DNA from: DASPSR01 sp035498715
GTDB taxonomy: Bacteria; Nitrospirota; UBA9217
NCBI GenBank assembly: GCA_035498715.1
Contig: DATJZV010000065.1
Span: 1 to 22,651 of the forward strand
DNA: 22,651 bases
Reading direction: 5' to 3'
Below, piece after piece: positions 1 through 8,022 of this stretch. The notes below the pieces were generated by a model, which did not search any database, had not been told where the DNA came from, and saw nothing but the letters and a program-made list of their open reading frames with translations. Made by a program: the position numbers and the translations under genes. How positions within the stretch are numbered: position 1 is the first letter of the stretch; each line of letters starts with the position of its first letter.

Positions 1-166
1 TCTTAAAAACATTTTTTTTCTGGTACTCTTGGCCAAGGCGGTTGACAATTTTCTTGTAATCCAGACCAGCGTGCGATCTATCGATTTCATATAGAGTTAT
101 CACCATTTAATGGCAAGCCAAAATCATTTTCCTGCATGTGGCTCTAACTGCCTGACATGCTCTTGA

Positions 167-1324
167 TCAATGCTGCGGGACTGACAATCGATCTTTCTTG
201 AGCATGTCGGCAAGGTAATTAGCCGTGAATATATACTCTGAAATATAAATTTTGTCCACCTGCTGAAATGTCGATGATTGGTTGCTAATGTATTCCTGCA
301 GTGCATCGATGAAATTACTTTCATTGATATCGCTCGTAAGTTTCACTGGCGGGGCAACGACGAGCGGATAGCCCAGTATTTCTTGGCCCGCCACTATGAC
401 AAGCCGCGCGTCCCATGTCCCTTCGCTCGGCAGGACGGTGATGACCATGCCTTTTCCGTTTGCTTCATTCGATATGAGTGTAGCATCGGCCAGAGCGATC
501 CCGGCAGTACGCACTCCTTCCGGTTGAACTTCCATCTTGATCGTGACCGGCGTTTTCCCATCAGAGATTGCGATTGGCGGCTCTTGCACAACCCTGTAAC
601 CATCACGCTTCCCGAAGAGAGCGGCAAAAGATCTGAGCCCTTTCGTTCCATTGAATTGCCTGAACCGCTGCAACACGTTCTTTTCTTCATGTATAAGAGC
701 TATCATCTCATCTGTAAGAACCATATTATGAGCACCCACCGATGAAACCGATCCAGTCGTCGCGGATAAAAACCTATCGGTTCCCCTGTTGCCATCGGAC
801 ACGACCTCTGATTTCACAATCGGAACTAGTTCCTCAAGGCCGTTTCCGCCAGCTCTTGTTGTGCCAGAACCGGATGCAGATACTTCAGCAAATCCGGCAT
901 CAGCGCCATCCGAAGATGAGGGAAAGTCCTCATCCGGCCCGGATGGCCACTTGGTCCTGCTTTTGGAACTCGCGGATATGCGATCGATACCACCCACCTT
1001 ATCTGTCTTTGCATCGAAGTTTATAATGACCTGGAGAATGGGATCTGCGACCGGTCGAAAAATACTTATGAATAGCTTCCCCGGTGAATCGACATTTAAT
1101 TGCGTCAGATCTCCTCCATTTATTAACACGTAGGGATTCTCCAGAAGGCCGAAATCGTAGTCAATCTCGATGTCAAGTTCCTGTACGCCTACGACATTTT
1201 CTCCTGTTAGGCAAAAGCTCCCCCTCCCGTTCGGTTGGATACTCATCTTCACAGTATCGGCATAGGCATGCGCGGGGCAGCTGATGGCAAGAAGTAAACC
1301 GAGTAAATATAGTTTTATTTTCAC
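167..1324 (-). CDS. Exported protein with cohesin-like N-terminal domain
   Basis: The 385-residue protein starts at a GTG preceded by AAGGGG six bases upstream. It opens with a signal peptide: KIK, a hydrophobic stretch, then AHA-YA at about residues 18-22. A Cys at 16 makes a lipoprotein conceivable, but the lipobox is poor. Residues about 23-118 look like a cohesin/carbohydrate-binding type beta-sandwich, with alternating hydrophobics, a 'GVQELDIEIDYD' strand and 'SPGKLFISIF'. A Ser/Gly/Asp-rich linker follows at about 118-165, then a second unrecognised region, including a likely beta domain at about 245-325. It is probably a surface or periplasmic protein. No dockerin partner is seen in the window. 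The gene stands alone; its upstream region carries four CGGTC/GACCG half-sites. The domain call rests on pattern only. No enzyme motif is visible. Confidence 0.75.
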   Translation of the reverse strand: MKIKLYLLGLLLAISCPAHAYADTVKMSIQPNGRGSFCLTGENVVGVQELDIEIDYDFGLLENPYVLINGGDLTQLNVDSPGKLFISIFRPVADPILQVIINFDAKTDKVGGIDRISASSKSRTKWPSGPDEDFPSSSDGADAGFAEVSASGSGTTRAGGNGLEELVPIVKSEVVSDGNRGTDRFLSATTGSVSSVGAHNMVLTDEMIALIHEEKNVLQRFRQFNGTKGLRSFAALFGKRDGYRVVQEPPIAISDGKTPVTIKMEVQPEGVRTAGIALADATLISNEANGKGMVITVLPSEGTWDARLVIVAGQEILGYPLVVAPPVKLTSDINESNFIDALQEYISNQSSTFQQVDKIYISEYIFTANYLADMLKKDRLSVPQH

Positions 1325-2059
1325 TTCGTGCCCCTTCGGTCATTGGTCAAATATAAGACCGCTGTTTATAGCTGTTCTTTTCCTAATTGAACGGTCTACA
1401 GTAGAATCAAGGGACGGACCGATGTAATTTCTGGCATTATTTTAGCTTCCTATTGTTACAATTCTATGAAAAAGTAGTTACACTATTATTATAAATACAA
1501 GATTCATACTATCGAAGAGTGCCCTGCTTCTCCCGCCCGATATTTCTGCGGAAGTTCCTAACGGCCTTGTTTTATTATCGATAAGACAAATTAGAGATTC
1601 TGTAAGGCTGGTGTAATCTCTATAAGCATATTGCCATTGATATTCTTATATGCTTTGTTCAGCTATCGGCAACGTAATCACCTCTACGTCTCAGTAGATC
1701 GCCATGACCGACTACTCGGATGAATATGAGACAAATCTTGTGCACGTCATTGTCGAATTTCTTATAGGTGCGGCATAGAGCATGAGTCCTTTCACATGAT
1801 GAGAAATAGAGCGATAGTCTTGGCGTCCCTGCGTTGTCTCTGAAAAAGTCGGCTCTATCATAGATTTTTATGTGTCGAAGACGGCTTTTTCACACGCTTT
1901 ATTCCTCCTGCTACATATTATTTTTTAATTTAGCATGGCTGGACTTGACCCATAGTAATTTTGTCATTTAATGATTAAAGTGTGATAAGAAAACACTAAC
2001 ACAGGCCTTACTTCCGAATGTCATCAACTAAACATGACGTAACGAAACTTTTTTTAAAC
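1325..2059. other. Long intergenic region without a recognisable gene
   Basis: This A+T-rich stretch has no open frame with a credible start and ribosome binding site on either strand. Apart from the CGGTC half-sites at its left end, it holds one possible hairpin: GAAAAAG at 1842-1848 against CTTTTTC at 1885-1891, with a long loop. I see no insertion-sequence ends or tandem repeats. It may be decayed sequence. Confidence 0.5.
1337..1421. promoter_or_regulatory. Paired CGGTC/GACCG half-sites upstream of the exported-protein gene
   Basis: CGGTC at 1337-1341 faces GACCG at 1357-1361, and CGGTC at 1392-1396 faces GACCG at 1417-1421. This gives two inverted repeats within 85 bases, immediately upstream of the minus-strand gene that starts at 1324. 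The placement suggests a regulator binding region. The half-sites are only five bases, so chance cannot be excluded, and no regulator is assigned. Confidence 0.25.
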
Positions 2060-2088
2060 TTGACACAACACCCTTTTTCCATTAATAT
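2060..2088 (+). promoter_or_regulatory. Near-consensus sigma-70 promoter for the tRNA region
   Basis: TTGACA at 2060-2065 and TAATAT at 2083-2088 are separated by exactly 17 bases. Transcription should start near 2095. The first recognisable product downstream is the tRNA-like element at 2211, followed by tRNA-Cys and then dnaE, all on the same strand. It is one of the two strongest promoters in the window. Confidence 0.75.
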
Positions 2089-2094
2089 TCTTCT

Positions 2095-2210
2095 CATCTC
2101 AATCACTTGGCATTGCCCAGTTTATGTGTCATTAGAAGAGGATGGGAACAGCCGGTAAAGTACAGAAAACCGGTAACCCCTGCAACGCTTAAGGGTTTGA
2201 AATAAGGAAA
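2095..2210 (+). other. Possible structured leader of the tRNA transcript
   Basis: Between the predicted start site and the tRNA-like element the RNA can form two adjacent hairpins. CCGGT (2152-2156) pairs with ACCGG (2169-2173), and AACCC (2175-2179) pairs with GGGTT (2193-2197), whose loop contains TGCAACGCTTAA. I considered a cobalamin-type aptamer because of the GGGAA, CCGGT and CCCCTGCAACG segments. The rest of that aptamer is missing and no B12 gene follows. This is a structured leader of unknown role, or plain 5' processing sequence. Confidence 0.3.
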
Positions 2211-2297
2211 GAGGGTAAGGCGGTAAATGGCAGCACGGATAAACCAGGCACCAGGCCAAGGTTGTGGTCACAGGCTCGACTCCCGTCACTCTCTCCA
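2211..2297 (+). pseudogene. Degenerate tRNA-Gly(GCC)-like element
   Basis: GAGGGT (2211-2216) pairs with ACTCTC (2288-2293), with one G-U, as an acceptor stem; it is followed by T and an encoded CCA (2295-2297). The T arm is ACAGG / CTCGACT / CCCGT (2270-2286) with one A-C mismatch, and a D-loop-like TAAATGG lies at 2224-2230. The anticodon stem AACC (2242-2245) / GGTT (2260-2263) encloses 14 bases instead of 7. This loop reads like a doubled unit, AGGCACC then AGGCCAA, with a GCC near its 3' side. Discriminator U, the GCC and a position directly before tRNA-Cys (as in the E. coli glyW-cysT-leuZ cluster) point to a former tRNA-Gly. The D stem is also poor, so it is probably non-functional. 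Confidence 0.5.
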
Positions 2298-2312
2298 TAG
2301 AATCTCGTCAGG

Positions 2313-2366
2313 AAGTTAAAAGTTCCCAAGCAGGGCGGCATAAAACTTTTAACTTTTAACTTTTTT
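2313..2366 (+). repeat. A+T-only inverted repeat and AACTTTT heptamer repeat between the tRNAs
   Basis: AAGTTAAAAGTT (2313-2324) is perfectly complementary to AACTTTTAACTT (2344-2355). The same complement recurs one period later at 2351-2362, because AACTTTT is repeated three times before a T-run. It could form a 12 bp hairpin followed by T's, but an all-A/T stem would be a weak terminator, and tRNA-Cys begins only ten bases after the repeat. Confidence 0.45.
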
Positions 2367-2376
2367 GTTTTTTCAA

Positions 2377-2452
2377 GGCGGCGTAGCCAAGTGGCTAAGG
2401 CAGAGGTCTGCAAAACCTTCATTCATCGGTTCAAATCCGATCGCCGCCTCCA
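2377..2452 (+). tRNA. tRNA-Cys (anticodon GCA)
   Basis: The cloverleaf is complete. The acceptor GGCGGCG (2377-2383) pairs with CGCCGCC (2442-2448), the D stem is GCC/GGC, and the anticodon stem GAGGT/ACCTT holds the loop CTGCAAA with anticodon GCA. The T arm is TCGGT/GTTCAAATC-type, with stem ATCGG/CCGAT. U is the discriminator base, as expected for Cys, and CCA is encoded (2450-2452). It is probably transcribed from the promoter at 2060-2088, and dnaE follows 145 bases later on the same strand. Confidence 0.95.
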
Positions 2453-2473
2453 ATTCTTTACTGCAGAGTTGAT

Positions 2474-2503
2474 ATCCTAAATTCGAATATTGAAATCCTA
2501 AAT
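2474..2503 (+). repeat. Short direct repeat ATCCTAAAT upstream of dnaE
   Basis: ATCCTAAAT occurs at 2474-2482 and again at 2495-2503, 21 bases apart, in the A+T-rich gap between tRNA-Cys and dnaE. I can assign no function. A poor promoter candidate (TTGACA at 2534-2539 with no good -10 element) lies just downstream. Confidence 0.3.
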
Positions 2504-2597
2504 ACAATCTACTATTCAAAGTTCAGAGGATTTTTGACATTGAATCGTCGACTTGTTAAGTTTTTCGTGCTTAGGATTTCGTGCTCCCATAAACCCT

Positions 2598-5500
2598 ATG
2601 CATCACGCCGATTTCGTCCACCTTCACCTTCACACCGAGTACAGTCTTCTTGACGGCGCCATTAGCATCGACAATCTCATTAAAAAAGCCGTTGAGTACC
2701 GTATGCCGGCTGTTGCTGTTACCGACCATGGGAACCTCTTTGGTGCTCTCGATTTCTACCAGAAGGCAACGAAGGCCGGCATCAAGCCGATCATCGGTTG
2801 CGAAATATACGTGGCCCCAGGGTCCCGCTTTGATAAATCAAGCCCGACAGGGAGAAACGAAGAGGCGTCCTACCATCTTATTCTGATCGCAAGAAATAAG
2901 ACGGGGTATAAGAATCTCGTGAAGCTCGTAACCGCCGGATACCTGGAAGGTTTCTATTACCGGCCGCGCATTGACAAGCAGCTTCTGGCCGAACACCACG
3001 AAGGGCTAATCGCATCGACCGCTTGCCTTGGTGGGGAGATCCCCACCCTTCTTCTTCAGGGCAGGTATGAGGACGCCAAAAGGGCTGCGCTTGAATATCA
3101 GAACATTTTGGGTAAGGAAAACTTCTACCTTGAACTTCAGGAGAACGGCATCCCGGAACAGTTAAAGGCTAACGAAGAACTGATCCGTCTATCGAAGGAC
3201 GCGGGCATTCCCGTGATTGCTACGAACGACTGCCACTATCTTGACAAGGGCGATCACAAGTCTCACGATGCGCTGCTCTGCATCCAGACCGGAAAAACCG
3301 TGAAGGATGCGAACAGGATGACCTTCTCGTCAGAGACCTTTTACATGCGATCGCCCGAGGAAATGAAAAAGGCCTTCGCCCACATCCCCGAGGCTGTGAC
3401 GAACACCATCGCCATAGCTGAACGATGCAATCTGGAACTTGAACTCGGCAAGTACCACCTGCCCCACTTCCCCGTGCCCGAGGGGTATACTCGCGTAACC
3501 TATATGGCGGAACTCGCGCGAAAAGGGCTCGAAGAGCGCTTCAAGGAGATCGAGGCCGTTCGCGGCACAGGGAACTTTGACCCCGAGGTGTATAAAAAAC
3601 GGCTTGAGTTCGAGATCGAGATGATCGGAAAGATGGGTTTCGCCGGATATTTCCTCATCGTCTGGGACTTTATCCGTTACGCCAAGGAGCACAACATTCC
3701 CGTCGGACCGGGGCGCGGATCAGCCGCCGGCAGTCTCGTCGCCTACTGCCTTCGGATCACCGACCTCGATCCCCTGCCCTACAACCTTCTGTTTGAACGA
3801 TTCCTGAACCCGGAGCGCATCAGCATGCCGGACATCGATGTGGACTTCTGCATGGACCGGCGGGACGAGGTTCTGAAGTACGTCACCGAGAAATACGGCC
3901 AGGACCATGTGACCCAGATCATCACATACGGCACCATGATGGCAAAGGGCGTTATCCGTGACGTTGGCCGAGTGCTTGACATTCCCTACTCAGAGGTGGA
4001 CAGGGTCGCCAAGCTTGTGCCAACAACGCTCAATATAACGCTCGATCAGGCCATGAAACAAGAACCGCGGCTCAAAGAAGTCACGAAAGACTCCCGTATG
4101 GCCGAGCTCATGGAAATCGCCCTTAATCTTGAAGGGCAGGTGAGACACGCCTCCAAGCACGCGGCGGGTGTGGTCATTTCGCAGGAGCCGCTGACCGAAT
4201 ACCTCCCGCTCTACAAGACGCCGAAGGACGAGATTATAACCCAATTCGACATGAAAGGTGTGGAAAAGATCGGCCTCGTCAAGTTCGACTTCCTGGGGCT
4301 TCGTACGCTGACTGTGATCCACAAGGCCGTCGAACTCATCAACCTGCGGCTCGCAGAGGCCCCTCTGGCCTCAGCCGACCAGTTCGCCATACAGCGAATT
4401 CCGATGGATGATGCGAAGACCTACGAGCTACTCTCACGCGGAGAGACCGCCGGTATTTTCCAGCTCGAATCCTCAGGCATGAGGGATATCGTTGTTAAGA
4501 TGAAGCCTCAATGTTTCGAGGACCTGATCGCGCTCGTAGCCCTCTACCGTCCGGGCCCGCTCGGGAGCGGTATGGTAGACGATTTCATCAAGCGCAAGAA
4601 AGGCGCGACCAAAATTTCCTACGAACTCCCAAGGCTGGAACCCATCCTGAAAGACACCTACGGCGTCATCGTTTACCAGGAGCAGGTCATGCAGATCGCG
4701 AGCGACCTGGCCGGTTATTCTCTCGGTGAAGCCGACCTTCTCCGCCGTGCCATGGGGAAGAAACTGCCTGAAGAGATGGCGAAGCAGAAGGAACGGTTCA
4801 TGCGGGGGGCCCAGGAGAAAAAGATTCCTGCTGCCAAGGCCGAAAAGATCTTCGACCTTATGGAAAAATTCGCGGAGTACGGATTCAACAAATCGCACAG
4901 CGCGGCCTATGCCCTCATTTCGTATCAGACTGCATACCTCAAGGCACACTATCCTGTCGAATACATGGCTGCCCTGCTCACGAGCGAAGTCCAGGACACG
5001 GACAAAGTCGTGAAGTATATCTACGAAGCGCGCCAGATGGGCATTGATATTCTCCCGCCGGATGCGAACAAGAGCATGTGGGACTTCACCGTGGTCGATG
5101 CTCATGATCGTGACGCGGTTCAATCGGGCAGCACGATCGGTTCCATACGCTTCGGCCTTGCCGCTGTCAAGAACATCGGCATGTCGGCCATCGAGGCCAT
5201 CAAAGAAGCGAGGTCGACAAAAGGCGCATTCACGTCGCTGGCCGATTTCTGCAGAAAGGTCGACCAGCGGAGGGTGAACCGACGCGTGATCGAGGCGCTC
5301 ATCAAATGTGGCGCTTTCGATTTCACAGGAGCCCGCCGGTCCCAGATGATGGACGCCATAGATATGATGATGGAACAGGCATCCAAACATCAGGAACAGG
5401 AGGCCATGGGCCAGTTCAACATCTTTGACTCCATCGGCGAACAGAAGGACCCCGAACTTCCGGACGTTCCTGAATGGAATGAAAACCAGCTCCTCGGGCA

Positions 5501-6113
5501 CGAAAAAGAAAGCATGGGCTTCTACATCTCCGGCCATCCCCTTGCCGCGTTCCAGGCCGATATCGCGCGCTACGCCACGATCACGACCGAGACGCTTGAA
5601 CAGACCCCCGACGGCAAAGAGGTGACCATCTGCGGCATTATTGCAGGTTTAAAGCAGAAAATAACCAAAAAAGGCGACAAGATGGCCATCATGAACCTGG
5701 AAGACCTGAACGGTAATGTTGAGGTGATTGTCTTCCCCGATCTGTATCGGACAGCACACCACCTACTCCTGACCGACACCCCTCTTATCGTGGCAGGCAT
5801 GCTTGATAAGAGCGAACAGGGTAGTAAGATCAAGGCCGTGCGTATCCACCTCTTAAAAGATGTGAAGAAGAAGGGCACGACCAGGATAGATATCCGCTTC
5901 AGCGCAACGGGTATGACCCAGGACGACCTCCTCAAAGTTAAGGACATTCTCCTGCGTTATAAAGGGGAAATCCCTGTCTATCTCCGACTCCAGAATCCTA
6001 CACGTAAAGAATCTCTCATCTCAGTAGGCAGGGATATCCGCGTAAATCCCTCAGACCAACTTATCAGCGAGATCGAGTCAATCCTTGGAGCCGGGGCCGT
6101 TTCGCTTGCGTAA
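2598..6113 (+). CDS. dnaE: DNA polymerase III subunit alpha
   Basis: This is the replicative DNA polymerase catalytic subunit, of 1171 residues, normal for DnaE. The N-terminal PHP domain begins with the HxHxH pattern at residues 8-12 (HLHLHTEYSLLDG). The palm carries PDIDVDF with Asp412 and Asp414, and a third catalytic Asp564 in KFDFLGL. A helix-hairpin-helix region follows around FNKSHSAAYA. A clamp-binding-like QFNIF lies at 939-943, and an OB-fold at about 1009-1090 (VTICGII...IMNLEDLNG). The first in-frame codon after a stop is TTG at 2553, but family conservation begins at the ATG at 2598, so I chose that. No good ribosome binding site precedes it. The usual partner genes such as accA are not adjacent; an unrelated HEPN gene follows. 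Confidence 0.97.
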   Translation: MHHADFVHLHLHTEYSLLDGAISIDNLIKKAVEYRMPAVAVTDHGNLFGALDFYQKATKAGIKPIIGCEIYVAPGSRFDKSSPTGRNEEASYHLILIARNKTGYKNLVKLVTAGYLEGFYYRPRIDKQLLAEHHEGLIASTACLGGEIPTLLLQGRYEDAKRAALEYQNILGKENFYLELQENGIPEQLKANEELIRLSKDAGIPVIATNDCHYLDKGDHKSHDALLCIQTGKTVKDANRMTFSSETFYMRSPEEMKKAFAHIPEAVTNTIAIAERCNLELELGKYHLPHFPVPEGYTRVTYMAELARKGLEERFKEIEAVRGTGNFDPEVYKKRLEFEIEMIGKMGFAGYFLIVWDFIRYAKEHNIPVGPGRGSAAGSLVAYCLRITDLDPLPYNLLFERFLNPERISMPDIDVDFCMDRRDEVLKYVTEKYGQDHVTQIITYGTMMAKGVIRDVGRVLDIPYSEVDRVAKLVPTTLNITLDQAMKQEPRLKEVTKDSRMAELMEIALNLEGQVRHASKHAAGVVISQEPLTEYLPLYKTPKDEIITQFDMKGVEKIGLVKFDFLGLRTLTVIHKAVELINLRLAEAPLASADQFAIQRIPMDDAKTYELLSRGETAGIFQLESSGMRDIVVKMKPQCFEDLIALVALYRPGPLGSGMVDDFIKRKKGATKISYELPRLEPILKDTYGVIVYQEQVMQIASDLAGYSLGEADLLRRAMGKKLPEEMAKQKERFMRGAQEKKIPAAKAEKIFDLMEKFAEYGFNKSHSAAYALISYQTAYLKAHYPVEYMAALLTSEVQDTDKVVKYIYEARQMGIDILPPDANKSMWDFTVVDAHDRDAVQSGSTIGSIRFGLAAVKNIGMSAIEAIKEARSTKGAFTSLADFCRKVDQRRVNRRVIEALIKCGAFDFTGARRSQMMDAIDMMMEQASKHQEQEAMGQFNIFDSIGEQKDPELPDVPEWNENQLLGHEKESMGFYISGHPLAAFQADIARYATITTETLEQTPDGKEVTICGIIAGLKQKITKKGDKMAIMNLEDLNGNVEVIVFPDLYRTAHHLLLTDTPLIVAGMLDKSEQGSKIKAVRIHLLKDVKKKGTTRIDIRFSATGMTQDDLLKVKDILLRYKGEIPVYLRLQNPTRKESLISVGRDIRVNPSDQLISEIESILGAGAVSLA

Positions 6114-6154
6114 ATCTTACGTCGTTATGCCTACCCTTTTTTCTTGAATCTTCC

Positions 6155-6183
6155 TTGCAAGATCGGCTTATTTATTGTATAGT
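6155..6183 (+). promoter_or_regulatory. Sigma-70 promoter for the HEPN gene
   Basis: TTGCAA at 6155-6160 and TATAGT at 6178-6183 are 17 bases apart. They sit in the gap between dnaE and the HEPN-domain gene, which starts 93 bases further on. This suggests independent transcription rather than readthrough from dnaE. Confidence 0.6.
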
Positions 6184-6276
6184 AATAACAGCAGGTTGCG
6201 GATAATAGTAGTTTAGAACAAATTTGTTGTGACATGCTGCCATAGCAGTGCGGCGGACCGTAGTCTGGAGAAACCT

Positions 6277-7578
6277 ATGCCTGAAGAAGGTGCCTTAGCG
6301 AAATCACTTTCCGGCAACGGCAAGCCGAATGGTTCCCCAGTCTCTATTAGTGAAGAGCTCGTATCCTTCCTCAAGCAGATTGACAGCCTTTCCACTTCTC
6401 TGGTGCTGGCCCTCAAGGTCACCACGACAGCACAGGAAAAAATATCGGAGACGATTGTCGAATTCCTTGATAAACATGCGACGCTGCTCGAGGAGACAGA
6501 CAACTACGCTTCTTACGATATAGAACGGCAATATACATTCAAATATGATAATTTGAAACGGCAGCGTGAGAACGCCGCACTAACGCTGTCACTCCTGCCC
6601 CGGAGTTTCATCGTCTCGCTGGTCACTCAATTCGATGCATATCTGGCGCGTCTTATACGGGCATTATATTACACAAAGCCCGAACTGCTCAGCAGAGCAG
6701 AAAATAGCCTATCGTTTGTTCAACTCATTGAATTCAATTCTATCGATGCTGCCAAAGAGTACATGCTCGACCGGGAAATAGAGCGGTTGCTCCACAAGAG
6801 CTATATAGAACAGTTCGCGTGGCTTGAAAATACCTTCGGTGTTCAATTAAGAAAGGAATTTTCGCAGATCTGGCGCGATTTCATCGAGGTCACTGAGCGA
6901 AGAAATCTTTTCATTCACCGCAATGGCGTCGTATCAGATCACTATTTAACGGTCTGCAAAGAAAACGGCATCCCCATCGATAAAACAGTCAAAGTTGGAG
7001 ATACGCTTTCGGTCAGTCCAGACTATTTTGATTCAGCCTATGTATGCATCTACGAGATCGGTGTAAAGCTCGCCCATCGCATCTGGAGGAAATTCAAGCC
7101 GGAAGAGCTTGAAAAGGCTGATAACAATTTGAATTCAATTACGCACAATCTCATTGCGGTAGGCAGATATGATCTGGCTATAGCCCTCCTCGACTTTGCT
7201 ACACTGACTTTAGATAAGTATTATAGCGATGAAACGAGGAGAACCTTCGTCCTCAATAGAGCTTTAGCCTACAAGATGAACAAGCAGGAAAATATCTGTT
7301 CATTAATTCTCACCAAAGATGACTGGACCGGCAGTAGTGACAAGTTCCAGCTTGCCGTGGCCGTACTATCCGACAATTTCAATCTCGCCATCAAACTAAT
7401 GGAAAAAATCGGACCAAATGAAGCACAAGACATCAGTTACAGGGAGTGGCCACTGTTTAAAGAAATAAGAAAGACCTTTGAGTTTCATCGAACCTATGAA
7501 AAGATCTATAGCAAGAACTTTCAGCGAGTGGAGCAAGTCCCTAAAACAAATACGCGAAACAAAGCAGCGAACCGTTAA
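6277..7578 (+). CDS. HEPN-domain protein (putative RNase), orphan
   Basis: The start ATG at 6277 has GGAG seven to ten bases upstream; an upstream GTG at 6229 lacks this. The protein has 433 residues and is mostly alpha-helical. Residues about 110-225 form a HEPN-like domain ending in ERRNLFIHRNG: Arg209, Asn210 and His214 match the R-N-xxx-H signature of HEPN ribonucleases and toxins. The N-terminal 100 residues are helical with coiled-coil character. The C-terminal part (about 280-400) looks like helical repeats. HEPN proteins of this kind often act in toxin-antitoxin, abortive infection or RNA processing. No nucleotidyltransferase (MNT) partner or other antitoxin candidate lies beside it, so its role is open. 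The C-terminal end is Lys/Arg/Asn-rich. Confidence 0.75.
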   Translation: MPEEGALAKSLSGNGKPNGSPVSISEELVSFLKQIDSLSTSLVLALKVTTTAQEKISETIVEFLDKHATLLEETDNYASYDIERQYTFKYDNLKRQRENAALTLSLLPRSFIVSLVTQFDAYLARLIRALYYTKPELLSRAENSLSFVQLIEFNSIDAAKEYMLDREIERLLHKSYIEQFAWLENTFGVQLRKEFSQIWRDFIEVTERRNLFIHRNGVVSDHYLTVCKENGIPIDKTVKVGDTLSVSPDYFDSAYVCIYEIGVKLAHRIWRKFKPEELEKADNNLNSITHNLIAVGRYDLAIALLDFATLTLDKYYSDETRRTFVLNRALAYKMNKQENICSLILTKDDWTGSSDKFQLAVAVLSDNFNLAIKLMEKIGPNEAQDISYREWPLFKEIRKTFEFHRTYEKIYSKNFQRVEQVPKTNTRNKAANR

Positions 7579-8022
7579 CGTTGGCGCGTAATGATGTACA
7601 TGGCAGGCTCTGTCAGATATTAGTGGCTTCTATAAATTCTTCTCGCACTCATGTATGCCTTGGTTCTGTTACACAGGAACTTTCTTCTCCCCAAGCTTAC
7701 CTGCCTTTTTGGATTTATTGTATTTGACCCCCTATCCCAATGAACATATTTTATTCCTTACCTGCTAAGCGTTGACAGAGTAAACTCCTATGCTGGGGGT
7801 GCTGGCGATATCAACTGAGCAACTATGAACAGCAAGATCCCGACAGAACGCGACTGGCGGATAGATATTTCATTTCACACAGGATTCGTCACATATTCCA
7901 ACAACAACTCATGGCGGCTTGCATTGATTATTTAAAGGGGTGTCCGCAACGGTAGAATTTTTCAAGGACACTGAGCGTTACATTACATTGAGTCCGTGGC
8001 TGGACGAGTGAGGGATTATCCT
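7579..8022. other. Intergenic region between convergent HEPN and nitroreductase genes
   Basis: I see no credible gene here. An inverted repeat, GTGTCC (7940-7945) against GGACAC (7966-7971) with a 20-base loop, has no T-run on either side, so a terminator call is weak. A 36-codon open frame at 7825-7935 has no ribosome binding site. Confidence 0.5.

Noticed and set aside
278..1284. Several plus-strand open frames opposite the exported-protein gene
   Set aside because: They lie wholly antisense to a gene with a signal peptide and a coherent domain; none has a ribosome binding site or protein-like composition.
2141..2200. Cobalamin-riboswitch-like segments (GGGAA, CCGGT, CCCCTGCAACG)
   Set aside because: The conserved B12-box core and downstream elements are missing, and a tRNA rather than a B12 gene follows.
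2377..2452. tRNA-Cys as an integration site for a mobile element
   Set aside because: There is no integrase, and no repeated tRNA 3' end is found elsewhere in the window.
4473..5537. A 354-codon minus-strand frame inside dnaE
   Set aside because: It is the shadow of a highly conserved coding sequence; the length comes from dnaE codon bias, and its composition (many Phe, His, Arg) is typical of antisense frames.
7825..7935. A 36-codon plus-strand frame between the HEPN and nitroreductase genes
   Set aside because: It starts with ATG but has no ribosome binding site, no recognisable motif and no promoter at a suitable distance.
7940..7971. GTGTCC/GGACAC inverted repeat as an insertion-sequence end or terminator
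   Set aside because: It has no T-run on either side, no target duplication and no transposase fragment nearby.
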